From Thermoflexales bacterium (lineage in GTDB: Bacteria; Chloroflexota; Anaerolineae; J036; Brachytrichaceae): a stretch of 44,819 nt of DNA. Of this stretch, positions 8,301 through 16,780 are shown in pieces (positions within the stretch are counted from its first letter, which is position 1; the number at the start of each line of letters is the position of its first letter). Under the pieces are notes generated by a model. That model did no database searches and was not told the origin of the DNA. It saw only the letters and a list, made by a program, of their open reading frames with translations. Made by a program: the position numbers and the translations under genes. Where the stretch lies: contig JAIBCK010000020.1 of assembly GCA_019694215.1 (NCBI GenBank), positions 1-44,819 of the forward strand, in the 5' to 3' direction.

Positions 8301-9301
8301 GCGCGGGCTCCTGTGAGCGTGGCCGCGGCCAACGCTCGGAAATCAAGACCATTGACGGCTTCGACGCGCGCGAGGCTGGCCGGGTCAAAGGCGGCAATGC
8401 CCTGCCAGGCCCCGCTGATGGCGCCAACGATGGCGGCCACGGTGTCGGTGTCGCCGCCCAGGTTGATGCCCGCCTGCAGGGCGGCCATGGGCTCCCCGTC
8501 GGCCAGCGCCAACACGCCAAACGCGGCGGCCACCGACTCGGCAGGGTCCAGCCCGACACCGATCCCGGCATACAGCGCGTCGAGCGCGGCATCACGGTCC
8601 GCGGTTTCAGCCACCAGCCGGCGGGCCAACGCGATCCGACCATCCAACGGTGTATACCAACTCCAAACCCCGTGCCGGCGCCCTTCGCGGGCACCCGCCT
8701 GCGCGGCCTCGAGGATGCCGGCCAGCGTGGCGCCGGGCTGCGCGGCGGCATGCGCGGCAAAGGCCACGCAGACCGCGCCCTGCATCCCGGCATGGGTGTT
8801 GTGCGTCGGGGTGGTGGCCGCGATGACATCGCGCAAACAGCCGGCCAGGCTGCCCCCGGGCGCCAGCGCGTGCGCGACACCGATGGGCGCCACCCGCATC
8901 GCGCCGCCGTTCGTTGTGCCCTTGCGCCCCGTCTCGGCGGGGTTTGCGCCATCCATCAGGGCGCGCAGGGCCTGGCGCGTGCTGGGGCCGAGATACGGGT
9001 TGTCCAGACCGCCTGCCTCGCGCGACCAGGCGGTCAGCGCGGCCGCCATGCGCGGCGGGGTCAACGCGCCGCCTTCCGCCAGCAGCCGCGCGATCATGAG
9101 GGCCTGGGTGCTGTCGTCGGTGACGACGCCGAGCGGATCCGCATGCCCGGGGTGGTGCGTCGAGGGCGCGGCGAAGTCGGTCAGCCAGCCGTGCGTGGCG
9201 CGGATCGACTCGCGGGTCATGAACTCGGTCGCGCGCCCGAGCGAGTCTCCCAGGGCCAGGCCAGCCAGACAGCCGGCCATCCGATCGTGGGCGCTAGGCA
9301 A
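8297..9301 (-). CDS. ADP-ribosylglycohydrolase family protein
   Basis: The 334-residue product has the family's binuclear metal site motifs: GDSLGRATEF near the N-terminus, DDSTQALMIARLL near residue 60, and GGDTDTVAAIVGAISGAW near residue 280. Members cleave N- or O-glycosidic bonds of ADP-ribose or related ribosides. The start is uncertain: a TTG at 9301 overlaps the dehydrogenase stop and has a GGTGGTG stretch upstream, while an ATG at 9280 begins directly before the conserved core DRMAGCLAGLALGD. Finding this family inside a sugar-uptake operon suggests that it acts on a ribosyl-type glycoside from the imported substrate rather than on ADP-ribosylated protein, but that is inference. Confidence 0.9.
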   Translation of the reverse strand: MPSAHDRMAGCLAGLALGDSLGRATEFMTRESIRATHGWLTDFAAPSTHHPGHADPLGVVTDDSTQALMIARLLAEGGALTPPRMAAALTAWSREAGGLDNPYLGPSTRQALRALMDGANPAETGRKGTTNGGAMRVAPIGVAHALAPGGSLAGCLRDVIAATTPTHNTHAGMQGAVCVAFAAHAAAQPGATLAGILEAAQAGAREGRRHGVWSWYTPLDGRIALARRLVAETADRDAALDALYAGIGVGLDPAESVAAAFGVLALADGEPMAALQAGINLGGDTDTVAAIVGAISGAWQGIAAFDPASLARVEAVNGLDFRALAAATLTGARA

Positions 9302-10316
9302 GGTTCACCACCGTCTTGATGCCCTGATAGGCCGCGCTCTCGGCGAAGGCCGCCTCGATGCCGTCCAGCCCAACGGTCTTTGTAATGAAGCCGCGCAGGT
9401 CGAGCGCGCCCGCTGACAGCGCGCGCGCCGCGCGGGCGAAGTCCGGGCCGCCAAAGCCAAACGTACCCACCAGGCTGACCTCGTCGTAGTGGATCTTGAA
9501 CGGATCGACGCTCAGCCGCGCATCGCGGGGCAGGCCCGCAAAGACATTGAGCCCACCGCCGCGGGCGGTCAGGGCCAGACCGACCTCGACCAGGTCGGGC
9601 GCGGCCACCGAGAGCATGACGCGCTCATAGCCCCTGCCCGCGTTCAGGGCAAGCGCCGTCTCACGCAAGTCGAGGCGGGCCACATCGATCACGGCATCGG
9701 CGCGGGCCGCCGCCCAGGCCAGGCGCTCGGGCGTCTTGCCGGCGACGATGATGCGGCTGGCCCCCATCTCGCGCGCCGCAACGGTCTGAAGCAACCCCAT
9801 CGGCCCATCGCCGATGATCAGCACGCTCTCGCCCGGGCGCAGGCCGACGACATCGAGGCCGTGGTAGCAGCAGGCCAACGGCTCGGCCAGGGTGGCCGTG
9901 TTGGTGTCGAGCGTCGGTGGCAGCGCGTGGAGGCCACCGGCGACGATGCGCGGCGGGATGCGCACAAACTCGCAGAACCCCCCCGGCTCGGTGGCGGCCT
10001 CAAACAGCCGTTCACACAATGAATAGCGTCCACGTCGACACAACGCACATTGGCCGCATCCGAGATACGGGGCGATCATCACCCGCATGCCTGGTTGAAC
10101 CCCCTCCGCGCGACTCTCGACGATCTCGCCGACCAGCTCGTGGCCCAGCACGGTCCCAGGTGGGATGAGGGGATGTCCGCGCAGGAAGGTCTTGACGTCG
10201 GTGGCGCAGATGCCACAGCCCAGCACCCGCGCGAGGGCCTCGCCCTCGTGGATCGTCGGCTGCGGGATCTCCACGAGCTCGGCCTTACGGGCCCCCAGGT
10301 AACGAAATGCCTTCAT
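9294..10316 (-). CDS. Zinc-dependent alcohol/polyol dehydrogenase (MDR superfamily)
   Basis: This 340-residue cytosolic enzyme should oxidise a hydroxyl of a sugar or polyol with NAD(P). The catalytic zinc site is seen in GCGICATD (Cys) and GHELVGEI (His-Glu); the structural zinc loop has four Cys in CGQCALCRRGRYSLC; the nucleotide-binding turn is IIGDGPMGLLQ, a variant of GxGxxG. The ATG at 10316 is preferred over an upstream in-frame start at 10340 because it gives a 4-bp ATGA overlap with the kinase-like gene and has GGAGGG 8 nt before it. Sorbitol/threonine dehydrogenases are the closest named relatives. Together with the isomerase it points to a catabolic route for an imported polyol or sugar. 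Confidence 0.92.
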   Translation of the reverse strand: MKAFRYLGARKAELVEIPQPTIHEGEALARVLGCGICATDVKTFLRGHPLIPPGTVLGHELVGEIVESRAEGVQPGMRVMIAPYLGCGQCALCRRGRYSLCERLFEAATEPGGFCEFVRIPPRIVAGGLHALPPTLDTNTATLAEPLACCYHGLDVVGLRPGESVLIIGDGPMGLLQTVAAREMGASRIIVAGKTPERLAWAAARADAVIDVARLDLRETALALNAGRGYERVMLSVAAPDLVEVGLALTARGGGLNVFAGLPRDARLSVDPFKIHYDEVSLVGTFGFGGPDFARAARALSAGALDLRGFITKTVGLDGIEAAFAESAAYQGIKTVVNLA

Positions 10317-11317
10317 CGATCCGCCCTCCGCAGGCGACACGCCCGGGCAAGCCGACGTTGCGCCCGCACATGGATGACATCAGCGGGTTGCAGACACTGC
10401 AGCGGGTTGCCGTCGGCGCACAGGGCCACCCCCGCGCGAAATCCACGGCCGTGCAGCGTGTCGCCCTCGGCCAACCCGGCATACCGTGAGACGACCGGCT
10501 CGGAGGCGGCGTGCGCGGCGACGTCGATGTGCACGGTGATGAGCAGGTGGTCGCACACCAGACAGCCGGCCGGCTCGTCGAGCATGCTCGAAAGCAGCGC
10601 GCCGCCCGCGATGGCCTTGCCATAGAAACGCGGATCGGGCAGGCCGACGATCACGGTGTGGACCTGGTCGGCGCTGGCGACGACTTGCTTTGTTCCGTTG
10701 CGCATCCGCCAGATCTCAGTCTGCGACGTGTGCACGGGGATGGGCGCGCGCGGGGTGTTGAGGCCGCGCAGCTTGTCGGCCACATCGACGTTGACCATGG
10801 CGCCATCGACCGTCGCCAGCACAGTGGCATCCACGACGACGTCGTTGAAGCCCAGCCCGAGGTCGCGGCCATTGACGCCCGCGATCAACCCCGGCACGTC
10901 CTCGCACACGAGCGAATCCGCGCGCAGGGCGGCGGCCTCGGCGGCGCGGCAGGTGAGCAGCGGGCCGACATTGGCCGTGCCGGCACCCAGGCCGATCAGC
11001 GCCGGGGCCGAAGCGCTTTCGCGCAACGCCCAGGCCACATCCGCAAGCGTGCCATCACCCCCCACGACGAGCAGGCCGTCAACGCCCTGCGCCGCCATCT
11101 GCGTTGCCAGCCAGCGTGTGCGCTCGACACCGGTCCGCGGCGACCACTCGAGCACCTGAATGGGCGCCTCCCCGACGAGGACGTCCGCGCCCATTTCACC
11201 GGCTCCGACCAGAACATGCGCGGGGGCGAGCGCCGAGACGGCGGCGCGCGCGGCCCGTCCCCCCTGCCCATCGCCTGCCCGGGGGTTGACGATCACGCCC
11301 AGCCGCGTCAGGTTCAT
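10313..11317 (-). CDS. NAD kinase / diacylglycerol kinase superfamily protein, putative sugar kinase
   Basis: The 334-residue product opens with GVIVNPRAGDGQGG and contains VVGGDGTLADVA near residue 90, the GGDGT nucleotide-binding loop of the NAD-kinase/diacylglycerol-kinase fold, then GLGAGTANVGP, where NAD kinases have a GTxNxAR-like segment. It resembles the AcoX-type branch more than housekeeping NAD kinase. The gene sits between the operon's regulator and dehydrogenase with 4-bp overlaps on both sides, so it is part of the catabolic pathway. Catabolic operons with an aldolase usually need a kinase to phosphorylate the sugar before cleavage, and no ribokinase- or FGGY-type kinase is present. 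I therefore infer that this protein fills that role; the substrate is unknown. Confidence 0.72.
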   Translation of the reverse strand: MNLTRLGVIVNPRAGDGQGGRAARAAVSALAPAHVLVGAGEMGADVLVGEAPIQVLEWSPRTGVERTRWLATQMAAQGVDGLLVVGGDGTLADVAWALRESASAPALIGLGAGTANVGPLLTCRAAEAAALRADSLVCEDVPGLIAGVNGRDLGLGFNDVVVDATVLATVDGAMVNVDVADKLRGLNTPRAPIPVHTSQTEIWRMRNGTKQVVASADQVHTVIVGLPDPRFYGKAIAGGALLSSMLDEPAGCLVCDHLLITVHIDVAAHAASEPVVSRYAGLAEGDTLHGRGFRAGVALCADGNPLQCLQPADVIHVRAQRRLARACRLRRADR

Positions 11318-12279
11318 GCGCCCCCTTCGGCTGCGAGGGCGAGCACGCGTCGCGCGGCGGGCTCATCCAAAATGAGGGTGTTGACAAAGCCGCCTCGCAG
11401 CGCGCCGAGGATGGCCTCGGCCTTCTCCGCGCCGCCGGCCACGCCGATCGTGCGGCGGGTGGCCTTGAGCTGATCGAGCGAGACGCCGAGCACGCCAGGC
11501 ACCGCCTCGGGGCAGGGACGCCCGGAGACATCAAAGAAGCGCACACACAAATCGCCCACAGCGTGGCTGGCCACGAGGCGCTGCTGCGTCGCCTCGCTCA
11601 GGTAATTGACAAAGAGCATCTCGATCTCGGTGGACAACGCAAAATTGCCAATCCCGACGACTGCGCAATCGAGGTGATCCCACAGCGCCATGACCTGCTG
11701 AAGGTCGGGCAGGCGGCGCAGCATGGCGGCGGCCTCCTCGGTCTCCAGCATGGCCGGGGCGTAGAAGCTGCGCCAGGTCCCGCCAAAGGCCTCGGCCATG
11801 TGACGCGCCAGCTCGTGCACCTGAAAGACGGGGCTGATCTGGCCCACGCCGCCGATGAGCGGGACGATGGTGACGCGCGCCTTGCGGCGCGGCTCGAGGG
11901 CGAGCGCAACCTCGTGCAGGGTGCGCCCCCAGCCCAGGCCAACCGTCTCACCGGATTGCACCGTGCGCGCCAGAAAGCGCGCGGCGGCCTGGCCAACGCG
12001 TCGGCGGGCCAGATCGGGCGGGCTGTCCTCGACGGCCACGACGACGACATCGCGCAACGCAAAGGTGGCCATGAGCTGCTTCTCGAGGCTGCGATTGGTG
12101 GCCTGCGGATCGATGACGCGGATCTCGACGATGCCATCCTCGCGGGCCTGCTGGAGCAGGCGGGAGATGGTCGGCCGGGAAAGCGACAACGCGCGCGCGA
12201 TCTGTTCCTGCGTCCGGTTGTCCTCGTAATACATCCGGGCGGTCTGGAGGAGCAGGTGCTGATCGTCGTTGCGCGTCAT
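11314..12279 (-). CDS. SorC/DeoR-type sugar-binding transcriptional regulator
   Basis: This 321-residue DNA-binding protein has an N-terminal helix-turn-helix (about residues 20-45, TQEQIARALSLSRPTISRLL) and the large C-terminal effector domain of the SorC family, which folds like a sugar-phosphate isomerase and usually binds a phosphorylated sugar. GLGWGRTLHEVA near residue 105 and VPLIGGVGQ are typical of the family. It is the first gene of the eight-gene operon and divergent from the aldolase, with 72 bp between them. SorC proteins generally repress their own operon until the phosphorylated intermediate appears, so both directions are probably under its control. Confidence 0.93.
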   Translation of the reverse strand: MTRNDDQHLLLQTARMYYEDNRTQEQIARALSLSRPTISRLLQQAREDGIVEIRVIDPQATNRSLEKQLMATFALRDVVVVAVEDSPPDLARRRVGQAAARFLARTVQSGETVGLGWGRTLHEVALALEPRRKARVTIVPLIGGVGQISPVFQVHELARHMAEAFGGTWRSFYAPAMLETEEAAAMLRRLPDLQQVMALWDHLDCAVVGIGNFALSTEIEMLFVNYLSEATQQRLVASHAVGDLCVRFFDVSGRPCPEAVPGVLGVSLDQLKATRRTIGVAGGAEKAEAILGALRGGFVNTLILDEPAARRVLALAAEGGA

Positions 12280-12288
12280 GGGCGTTTG

Positions 12289-12315
12289 TGAACAGATGTA
12301 AAATACAATCGTTCA
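12289..12315. promoter_or_regulatory. Candidate SorC-family operator
   Basis: TGAAC (12289-12293) and GTTCA (12311-12315) form an inverted repeat with a 17-bp AT-rich spacer in an otherwise GC-rich region. It covers the predicted start site of the minus-strand operon (about 12310). Paired TGAAC-type half-sites are known for some SorC/DeoR regulators. The short half-sites make this a moderate call. Confidence 0.45.
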
Positions 12316-12316
12316 G

Positions 12317-12345
12317 ATTCTTCCACACCCCTTCGCGCTTGTCAA
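12317..12345 (-). promoter_or_regulatory. Promoter of the SorC-led catabolic operon
   Basis: On the minus strand a perfect TTGACA (-35, complement of 12340-12345) is followed after 17 bp by AAGAAT (-10, complement of 12317-12322, 4 of 6 consensus bases). The predicted start near 12310 gives a leader of about 30 nt before the regulator ATG at 12279. Confidence 0.6.
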
Positions 12346-12351
12346 GACACC

Positions 12352-13137
12352 ATGACTGAAGCTCTCTCCCGTCGTCTCTCCCGGTTGTTTGCGCCGGATG
12401 GGCGCTGCCTGATCGTGGCCATGGACCACGCCGGGTTCATGGACCGGCCGCTGGCCGGGCTGGCCGACCCCGGGCCGGTGATTGCCGACACAGCAGCCGC
12501 GGGCGCCGACGCCTATTTGCTGACGCTGGGGAGCGCCACCCGCCACAGCGCGGCGCTGGGCCGGGCCGGCCTGTGGTTGAGCGTCGAGGCACGGGCGGGA
12601 CAGGCCGCGGCACAGGTCGAAGCCGCGCTGCGCCTGGGCGCGGATGGCATCAAGACCCTGGTGTATCCGTGGTCGGCCGAGCTGCCCGACAGCGTCGCCG
12701 ACTTCACGGCGCTGGCGCTGGTCTGCCGCTCGTGGGGGCTGCCGGTGATGGCCGAGGTCATCCCCTTTGGTTTTCAGGCGGACCCCGCGCTGCGCACGCC
12801 GGCCAAACTGGCGGCGGGCGCGCGCATCGCCATGGAGGCGGGCGCGGATGTGATCAAAACGTTTTACACGGATCCCGGCGGTTTTGCGGAGCTGCGCGCC
12901 TACTGCCCGATCCCGATCGTGGTGCTGGGGGGCGAGCGGGCGCCCGACGAGGCCGGCGTGCTGGCGAGCGTGCGCGATGCCCTGGCGGCCGGCGCGGCCG
13001 GGGTCGCGATCGGCCGCAACATCTGGCAGCATCCGCGGCCCGGCGGCATGACGGCGGGGCTGGCCGCGCTCGTGCATGCCGGTGCGAGCGTCGACGAGGC
13101 CCTGGCGTTGACGCGCCGTGAGCGGCCCCTGCGTTAG
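12352..13137 (+). CDS. Class I aldolase, DhnA/LsrF/FbaB-like family
   Basis: This 261-residue TIM-barrel protein resembles DhnA-type aldolases. It starts with LIVAMDHAGFM, the family's substrate-binding strand, and has ADVIKTFYTD near residue 167, which places the Schiff-base Lys at about 168; the phosphate-binding end of the barrel is seen in GVAIGRNIWQHPRP. Such enzymes cleave ketose phosphates, or in LsrF act on phosphorylated AI-2. It is divergent from the SorC-led operon and probably catalyses the last, carbon-carbon bond-breaking step of the same pathway. No clear Shine-Dalgarno precedes the ATG. It ends directly next to the convergent exporter gene with no spacer for a terminator. Confidence 0.85.
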   Translation: MTEALSRRLSRLFAPDGRCLIVAMDHAGFMDRPLAGLADPGPVIADTAAAGADAYLLTLGSATRHSAALGRAGLWLSVEARAGQAAAQVEAALRLGADGIKTLVYPWSAELPDSVADFTALALVCRSWGLPVMAEVIPFGFQADPALRTPAKLAAGARIAMEAGADVIKTFYTDPGGFAELRAYCPIPIVVLGGERAPDEAGVLASVRDALAAGAAGVAIGRNIWQHPRPGGMTAGLAALVHAGASVDEALALTRRERPLR

Positions 13138-14982
13138 CTAGATCGCCTGCCCCTTGAACTGGCTGACATACAGCCGGTAATAGAAGCCGCGCTGGTCGAG
13201 CAGCGATTGATGCGTGCCCTGCTCGACGATGCTGCCGCCATCGATGACGAGCACCTGATCGGCGTCCCGGATGGTGCTCAGGCGATGGGCAATGACGAAG
13301 CTGGTGCGGCCGGCCATCAGCCGCAGCAGCGCGCGCTGGATGCGCGCCTCGGTGCGCGTGTCAACGCTGCTGGTCGCCTCGTCGAGGATGAGCAGGGCCG
13401 GGTTGGCCAGCGCCGCGCGGGCAATCGCGAGCAGCTGGCGCTGCCCCTGGCTCAGGTTTGACCCGCGCTCGGAGAGCGGCGTCTCGTAGCCCTGCGGGAG
13501 CTGGCGGATGAAGGGGTCGGCGTCTGCGAGGGTGGCCGCGGCAATCACCTCCGCATCGCTGGCTTCGAGGCGGCCATACCGGATGTTCTCCATCACCGTG
13601 GTGGCAAAGAGCGTGGTGTCCTGCAGTACCAGCCCGAGCTGGCGGCGCAGGTCGTCCTTGCGGAGGTTGCGGATGTCCACCCCGTCGAGGGTGATCGTCC
13701 CCGCCTCGATCTCGTAGAACCGCGTCAGCAGGTTGATGATCGTCGTTTTGCCTGCGCCGGTCGGGCCGACCAGCGCCACGATCTGGCCGGGCGCGGCTTC
13801 GAGCGACACGTCCTTGATGACAGGGCGCCCGGGCGTATAGCCAAAGGTGACGTGGTCAAAGCGCACCGCCCCCCGCACTGCGCGGGTGCCGGCTGTGAGC
13901 GCGATGGCCTCCGGTGGGTCGGCAATCTCGGCGGCCGTGTCCAGGGTTTCGTACACCCGCTCGGCGCCAGCCAACGCCGCCTGCAGGGTGTTGTAGAGGT
14001 TGGAGAGCTGGCGCAGCGGCCCAACGAAGTTCTGCCCGTAGTTGATGAAGGTGGCGATCAGGCCCACCGAGACCAGCCCGCGCAGGGCCAGCCATCCGCC
14101 CAGCCCGGCCAGGACGATGACAAAGAGGTTGCCCAGCACGGCAGTGAGCGGCATGAGCAGCAGGGCGTAGGAGTTGGCATACACGCCGGCGCGGTAGACG
14201 TGTTCGTTGTGCTCGCGGAAGCGCTCGGTTACTGAGGCCTCGCGGCCAAAGGCCTTGATCACCTTCTGCCCGCTGATTGCCTCCTCCATGACGGCATTCA
14301 GCTCCCCCAGCCGTTTCTGAAGATCGCGGAAACCGCGTCGGGTGTAGGTGGCGACGAAATTGGCGAACCACAGCATGATCGGTACGACCAGCAGGGAGGC
14401 GATGGCCAGCCAGGCATCCAGGATGAACATGGCCACGACGATGCCGATCATCGAGAGCAGGCTGGAGAGCAGCGCCGTGACGTTCTGCGAGACAGCCTGG
14501 TTGATGGCGTCGATGTCATTCGTGAGGCGGCTCATCAGCTCGCCGGCCGGGTTGCGATCAAAGAACGCGATGGGCAACACCTGCAGGCGGCGGAAGAGGC
14601 GCTCCCGCAAGTTGAGCAGGGCGTGCTGCGAGACATCGGCCATCAGCCAGTTCGCCACGGCCGTAAGCGCATTGCTGCCGAGATAGGCGGCTGCCATCAG
14701 CAGGGCGGCCCCGGCCAGCCCCGCCGCATCGCGATTGGCGATGAAGGTGTCGATGGCGCGGCCCATCAGCCAGGGGCCGGCCAGCCCGAGCAGACTGTAG
14801 GCCACGATGCAAACCAGCACCAGCGTCATCCGGGCGCGGAAGGGCTTGAATTCCTCCAGCAGCCGCAGCAGCGTGCGGCGCGGGTCGCGCGCCTTTTCGA
14901 TCTTGCCGAGGAAGCGGGGCCCGCGCGGACCCAGGGCGGCGCGGGCGCCATCGGCGTGGTCGTTTGCGGGGCGCTGGTTCAT
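13138..14982 (-). CDS. ABC exporter half-transporter, catalytically competent subunit
   Basis: This 614-residue protein fuses an N-terminal six-helix exporter domain (about residues 45-335) with a C-terminal ATPase. Motifs seen are Walker A GPTGAGKTTIINLL, signature LSQGQ, Walker B LLILDEATSSVD with the catalytic Glu, and switch His in IAHRLST. An N-terminal extension rich in Arg and Ala precedes the membrane part. It overlaps the 583-residue partner by 4 bp. The pairing of a canonical Walker B here with LSQGQ in place of LSGGQ is exactly what the competent half of heterodimeric exporters (TM288, LmrD, BmrD type) shows. Cargo is unknown; drugs and lipids are usual for the type. Confidence 0.93.
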   Translation of the reverse strand: MNQRPANDHADGARAALGPRGPRFLGKIEKARDPRRTLLRLLEEFKPFRARMTLVLVCIVAYSLLGLAGPWLMGRAIDTFIANRDAAGLAGAALLMAAAYLGSNALTAVANWLMADVSQHALLNLRERLFRRLQVLPIAFFDRNPAGELMSRLTNDIDAINQAVSQNVTALLSSLLSMIGIVVAMFILDAWLAIASLLVVPIMLWFANFVATYTRRGFRDLQKRLGELNAVMEEAISGQKVIKAFGREASVTERFREHNEHVYRAGVYANSYALLLMPLTAVLGNLFVIVLAGLGGWLALRGLVSVGLIATFINYGQNFVGPLRQLSNLYNTLQAALAGAERVYETLDTAAEIADPPEAIALTAGTRAVRGAVRFDHVTFGYTPGRPVIKDVSLEAAPGQIVALVGPTGAGKTTIINLLTRFYEIEAGTITLDGVDIRNLRKDDLRRQLGLVLQDTTLFATTVMENIRYGRLEASDAEVIAAATLADADPFIRQLPQGYETPLSERGSNLSQGQRQLLAIARAALANPALLILDEATSSVDTRTEARIQRALLRLMAGRTSFVIAHRLSTIRDADQVLVIDGGSIVEQGTHQSLLDQRGFYYRLYVSQFKGQAI

Positions 14983-16730
14983 GCGCGCACCCCCGGCAAG
15001 CCACCGCCCAGCTGCGAGTCATAGATCTCACGGTAGATGGGGCTGCTGGCGAGCAGCTCGCGGTGCGAACCGCGCGCCGCGATTTGCCCGTGCTCCAGCA
15101 CGATGATCTGGTCGGCCTTGAGGACGGTGCTGATGCGTTGTGCAACGACGACGGTCAGGCGGCTTGCCGCGCTCAAGGCCATGGCGTCCTGGATGCGCGT
15201 CTCGGTCTCGACATCGACGGCGCTGGTGCTGTCGTCGAGGATGAGGATATCCGGATGCGGCAGCAGGGCGCGGGCAATCGAGAGGCGCTGCTTCTGGCCG
15301 CCGGAGAAGTTGGCCCCGCGGGCCTCGACATGGCTGTCATAGCCCTCCGGCAACGCCGAGATGAAGTCATGCGCCTGCGCGGCGCGGGCGGCCGCCTCGA
15401 TCTCGGCCAGGCTGGCGTCGGGCTTGCCATAGGCGATGTTCTCGCGGATGGTGCCGGAGAACAGGAGCGCCTCCTGCGGGACGATGGCGATGCGCTTGCG
15501 CAGGGAGCGCTGGGTGACGGTGCGGATGTCCTCACCGCCGACCCGCACCGTTCCGGCGCGGGTGTCGTAAAAGCGTGGGATGAGGTTGATCAGCGAGGTC
15601 TTGCCGGCCCCTGTCGCACCCAGGATGGCCAGCGTCTGCCCGGGGGTTGCGGCAAGCGCGATGTCGTGCAGGACGTCGTCGCCGCCGGCGGACGCGTATG
15701 CAAATCGTACGTTGTTCATTTCCAGCGTCGGCGACAGGTCCTCCGGCAGGGCGCGCGCGCCGGGCAGGTCCTGCACCTCGGGCGGATCGGCGAAGACCTC
15801 GCCGACGCGCCGCGCGGAGGCCAGCCCCGCCGCCCAGGTGTTGGACAGCATCGTCATCATGATGAGCGGCGTCATCATGGTGAGCAGGTAGTTGCCAAAG
15901 GCGACCACCTGGCCGAGCGAGAGGGTGCCCTCGATGGCCTGCAGGCCGCCGGCCCAGATCACGACCACCATGCCAGCGTTGACGCACAACGCCAGCAGGG
16001 GTTGCATCGTGGACATGAAACGCATGACCCGGATGGAGTGATTGGCGAAGTCGCGATTGGCCGCGTCAAACTTGCCGATCTCGAAGTCGGCGCGGGAAAA
16101 CCCGCGCGCCAGGCGCGCCCCTGCGATGTTCTCCTGCAGCACCGTATTCAACCGGTCGAGCTTTTGCTGCACGACGCGGAAGAGCGGCTCCATGCGGAAG
16201 ATGAAGATGCCGATCAGGAGCGAGGTCACCGTGAGCAGGGGCAGCAGCGTGAGCGCGAGCGGCGGGCTGGTCTGAATCATCAGCAGCAGGCTGCCGACCA
16301 TCATCATCGGCGCGCGCGTGCCGATGCGGAGTGAAATCTGGGTGAGGTGCTTGAGCGCATTGACATCGCTCGTCAGGCGGACCATGAGCAGACCGGTGCG
16401 CTGGCGGTCCAGGTTGCCAAACGAGAACCCCTGGATGCGGTCGAACAGATCGGCGCGCAGGTCGCGGGCCACTCCTTCGCCGGTGCGGACGGAGAAGAGG
16501 TTGTTGCCGATGGCGACGCCGGCGCTGAGGAGCGAGATCAGCAGCATCAGCGCGGCGGTGCTGAGCACGACGTCCTGATTGCCGGGGCGGATGCCATCAT
16601 CGATGATGCGCTGGATCAGGCGCGGGATGGCAAGATCGAGAAAGACCAGGGCTGTGAGTGTGGCCAACGATAAAAGCGCATATGCGCGATACGGCCGGAG
16701 ATAGGGGAAAAGGCGGCGAAGCGCATCCAT
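14979..16730 (-). CDS. ABC exporter half-transporter, degenerate ATP-site subunit
   Basis: The 583-residue product has a six-helix exporter domain (about residues 15-310) and an ATPase domain with Walker A GATGAGKTSLINLI and a canonical-type signature FSGGQ. The Walker B is LILDDSTSAVD, with Asp in place of the catalytic Glu, and the switch His is Gln (VAQRIST). These are the two classic changes of the non-hydrolysing site in heterodimeric exporters such as TM287/288 and LmrCD. It is the first gene of the pair. A TACACT hexamer (complement of 16741-16746) ends 10 nt before its ATG, so its messenger may have almost no leader. Confidence 0.93.
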   Translation of the reverse strand: MDALRRLFPYLRPYRAYALLSLATLTALVFLDLAIPRLIQRIIDDGIRPGNQDVVLSTAALMLLISLLSAGVAIGNNLFSVRTGEGVARDLRADLFDRIQGFSFGNLDRQRTGLLMVRLTSDVNALKHLTQISLRIGTRAPMMMVGSLLLMIQTSPPLALTLLPLLTVTSLLIGIFIFRMEPLFRVVQQKLDRLNTVLQENIAGARLARGFSRADFEIGKFDAANRDFANHSIRVMRFMSTMQPLLALCVNAGMVVVIWAGGLQAIEGTLSLGQVVAFGNYLLTMMTPLIMMTMLSNTWAAGLASARRVGEVFADPPEVQDLPGARALPEDLSPTLEMNNVRFAYASAGGDDVLHDIALAATPGQTLAILGATGAGKTSLINLIPRFYDTRAGTVRVGGEDIRTVTQRSLRKRIAIVPQEALLFSGTIRENIAYGKPDASLAEIEAAARAAQAHDFISALPEGYDSHVEARGANFSGGQKQRLSIARALLPHPDILILDDSTSAVDVETETRIQDAMALSAASRLTVVVAQRISTVLKADQIIVLEHGQIAARGSHRELLASSPIYREIYDSQLGGGLPGVRA

Positions 16731-16740
16731 GCGAGGTCGA

Positions 16741-16746
16741 AGTGTA
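16741..16746 (-). promoter_or_regulatory. -10 hexamer of the ABC exporter pair
   Basis: TACACT on the minus strand lies 10 nt before the ATG at 16730, which predicts a 5' leader of about 4 nt. No Shine-Dalgarno and no convincing -35 box are seen. Confidence 0.45.
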
Positions 16747-16768
16747 TGCCAGCGCCCGGAGGCTGGCG

Positions 16769-16774
16769 GATAAT
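16769..16774 (+). promoter_or_regulatory. -10 hexamer of the GH5-like lipoprotein gene
   Basis: GATAAT lies 6 nt before the ATG at 16781, so transcription is predicted to begin at or one or two bases from the A of the start codon. No Shine-Dalgarno is present. Confidence 0.5.
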
Positions 16775-16780
16775 CGCCGC

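Noticed and set aside
11314-13137. Reading the SorC-type regulator and DhnA-type aldolase as an AI-2 (lsr) system.
   Set aside because: There is no LsrK-type FGGY kinase, the importer is family 1 (maltose type) rather than LsrABCD, and a dehydrogenase, epimerase and glycohydrolase are present instead.
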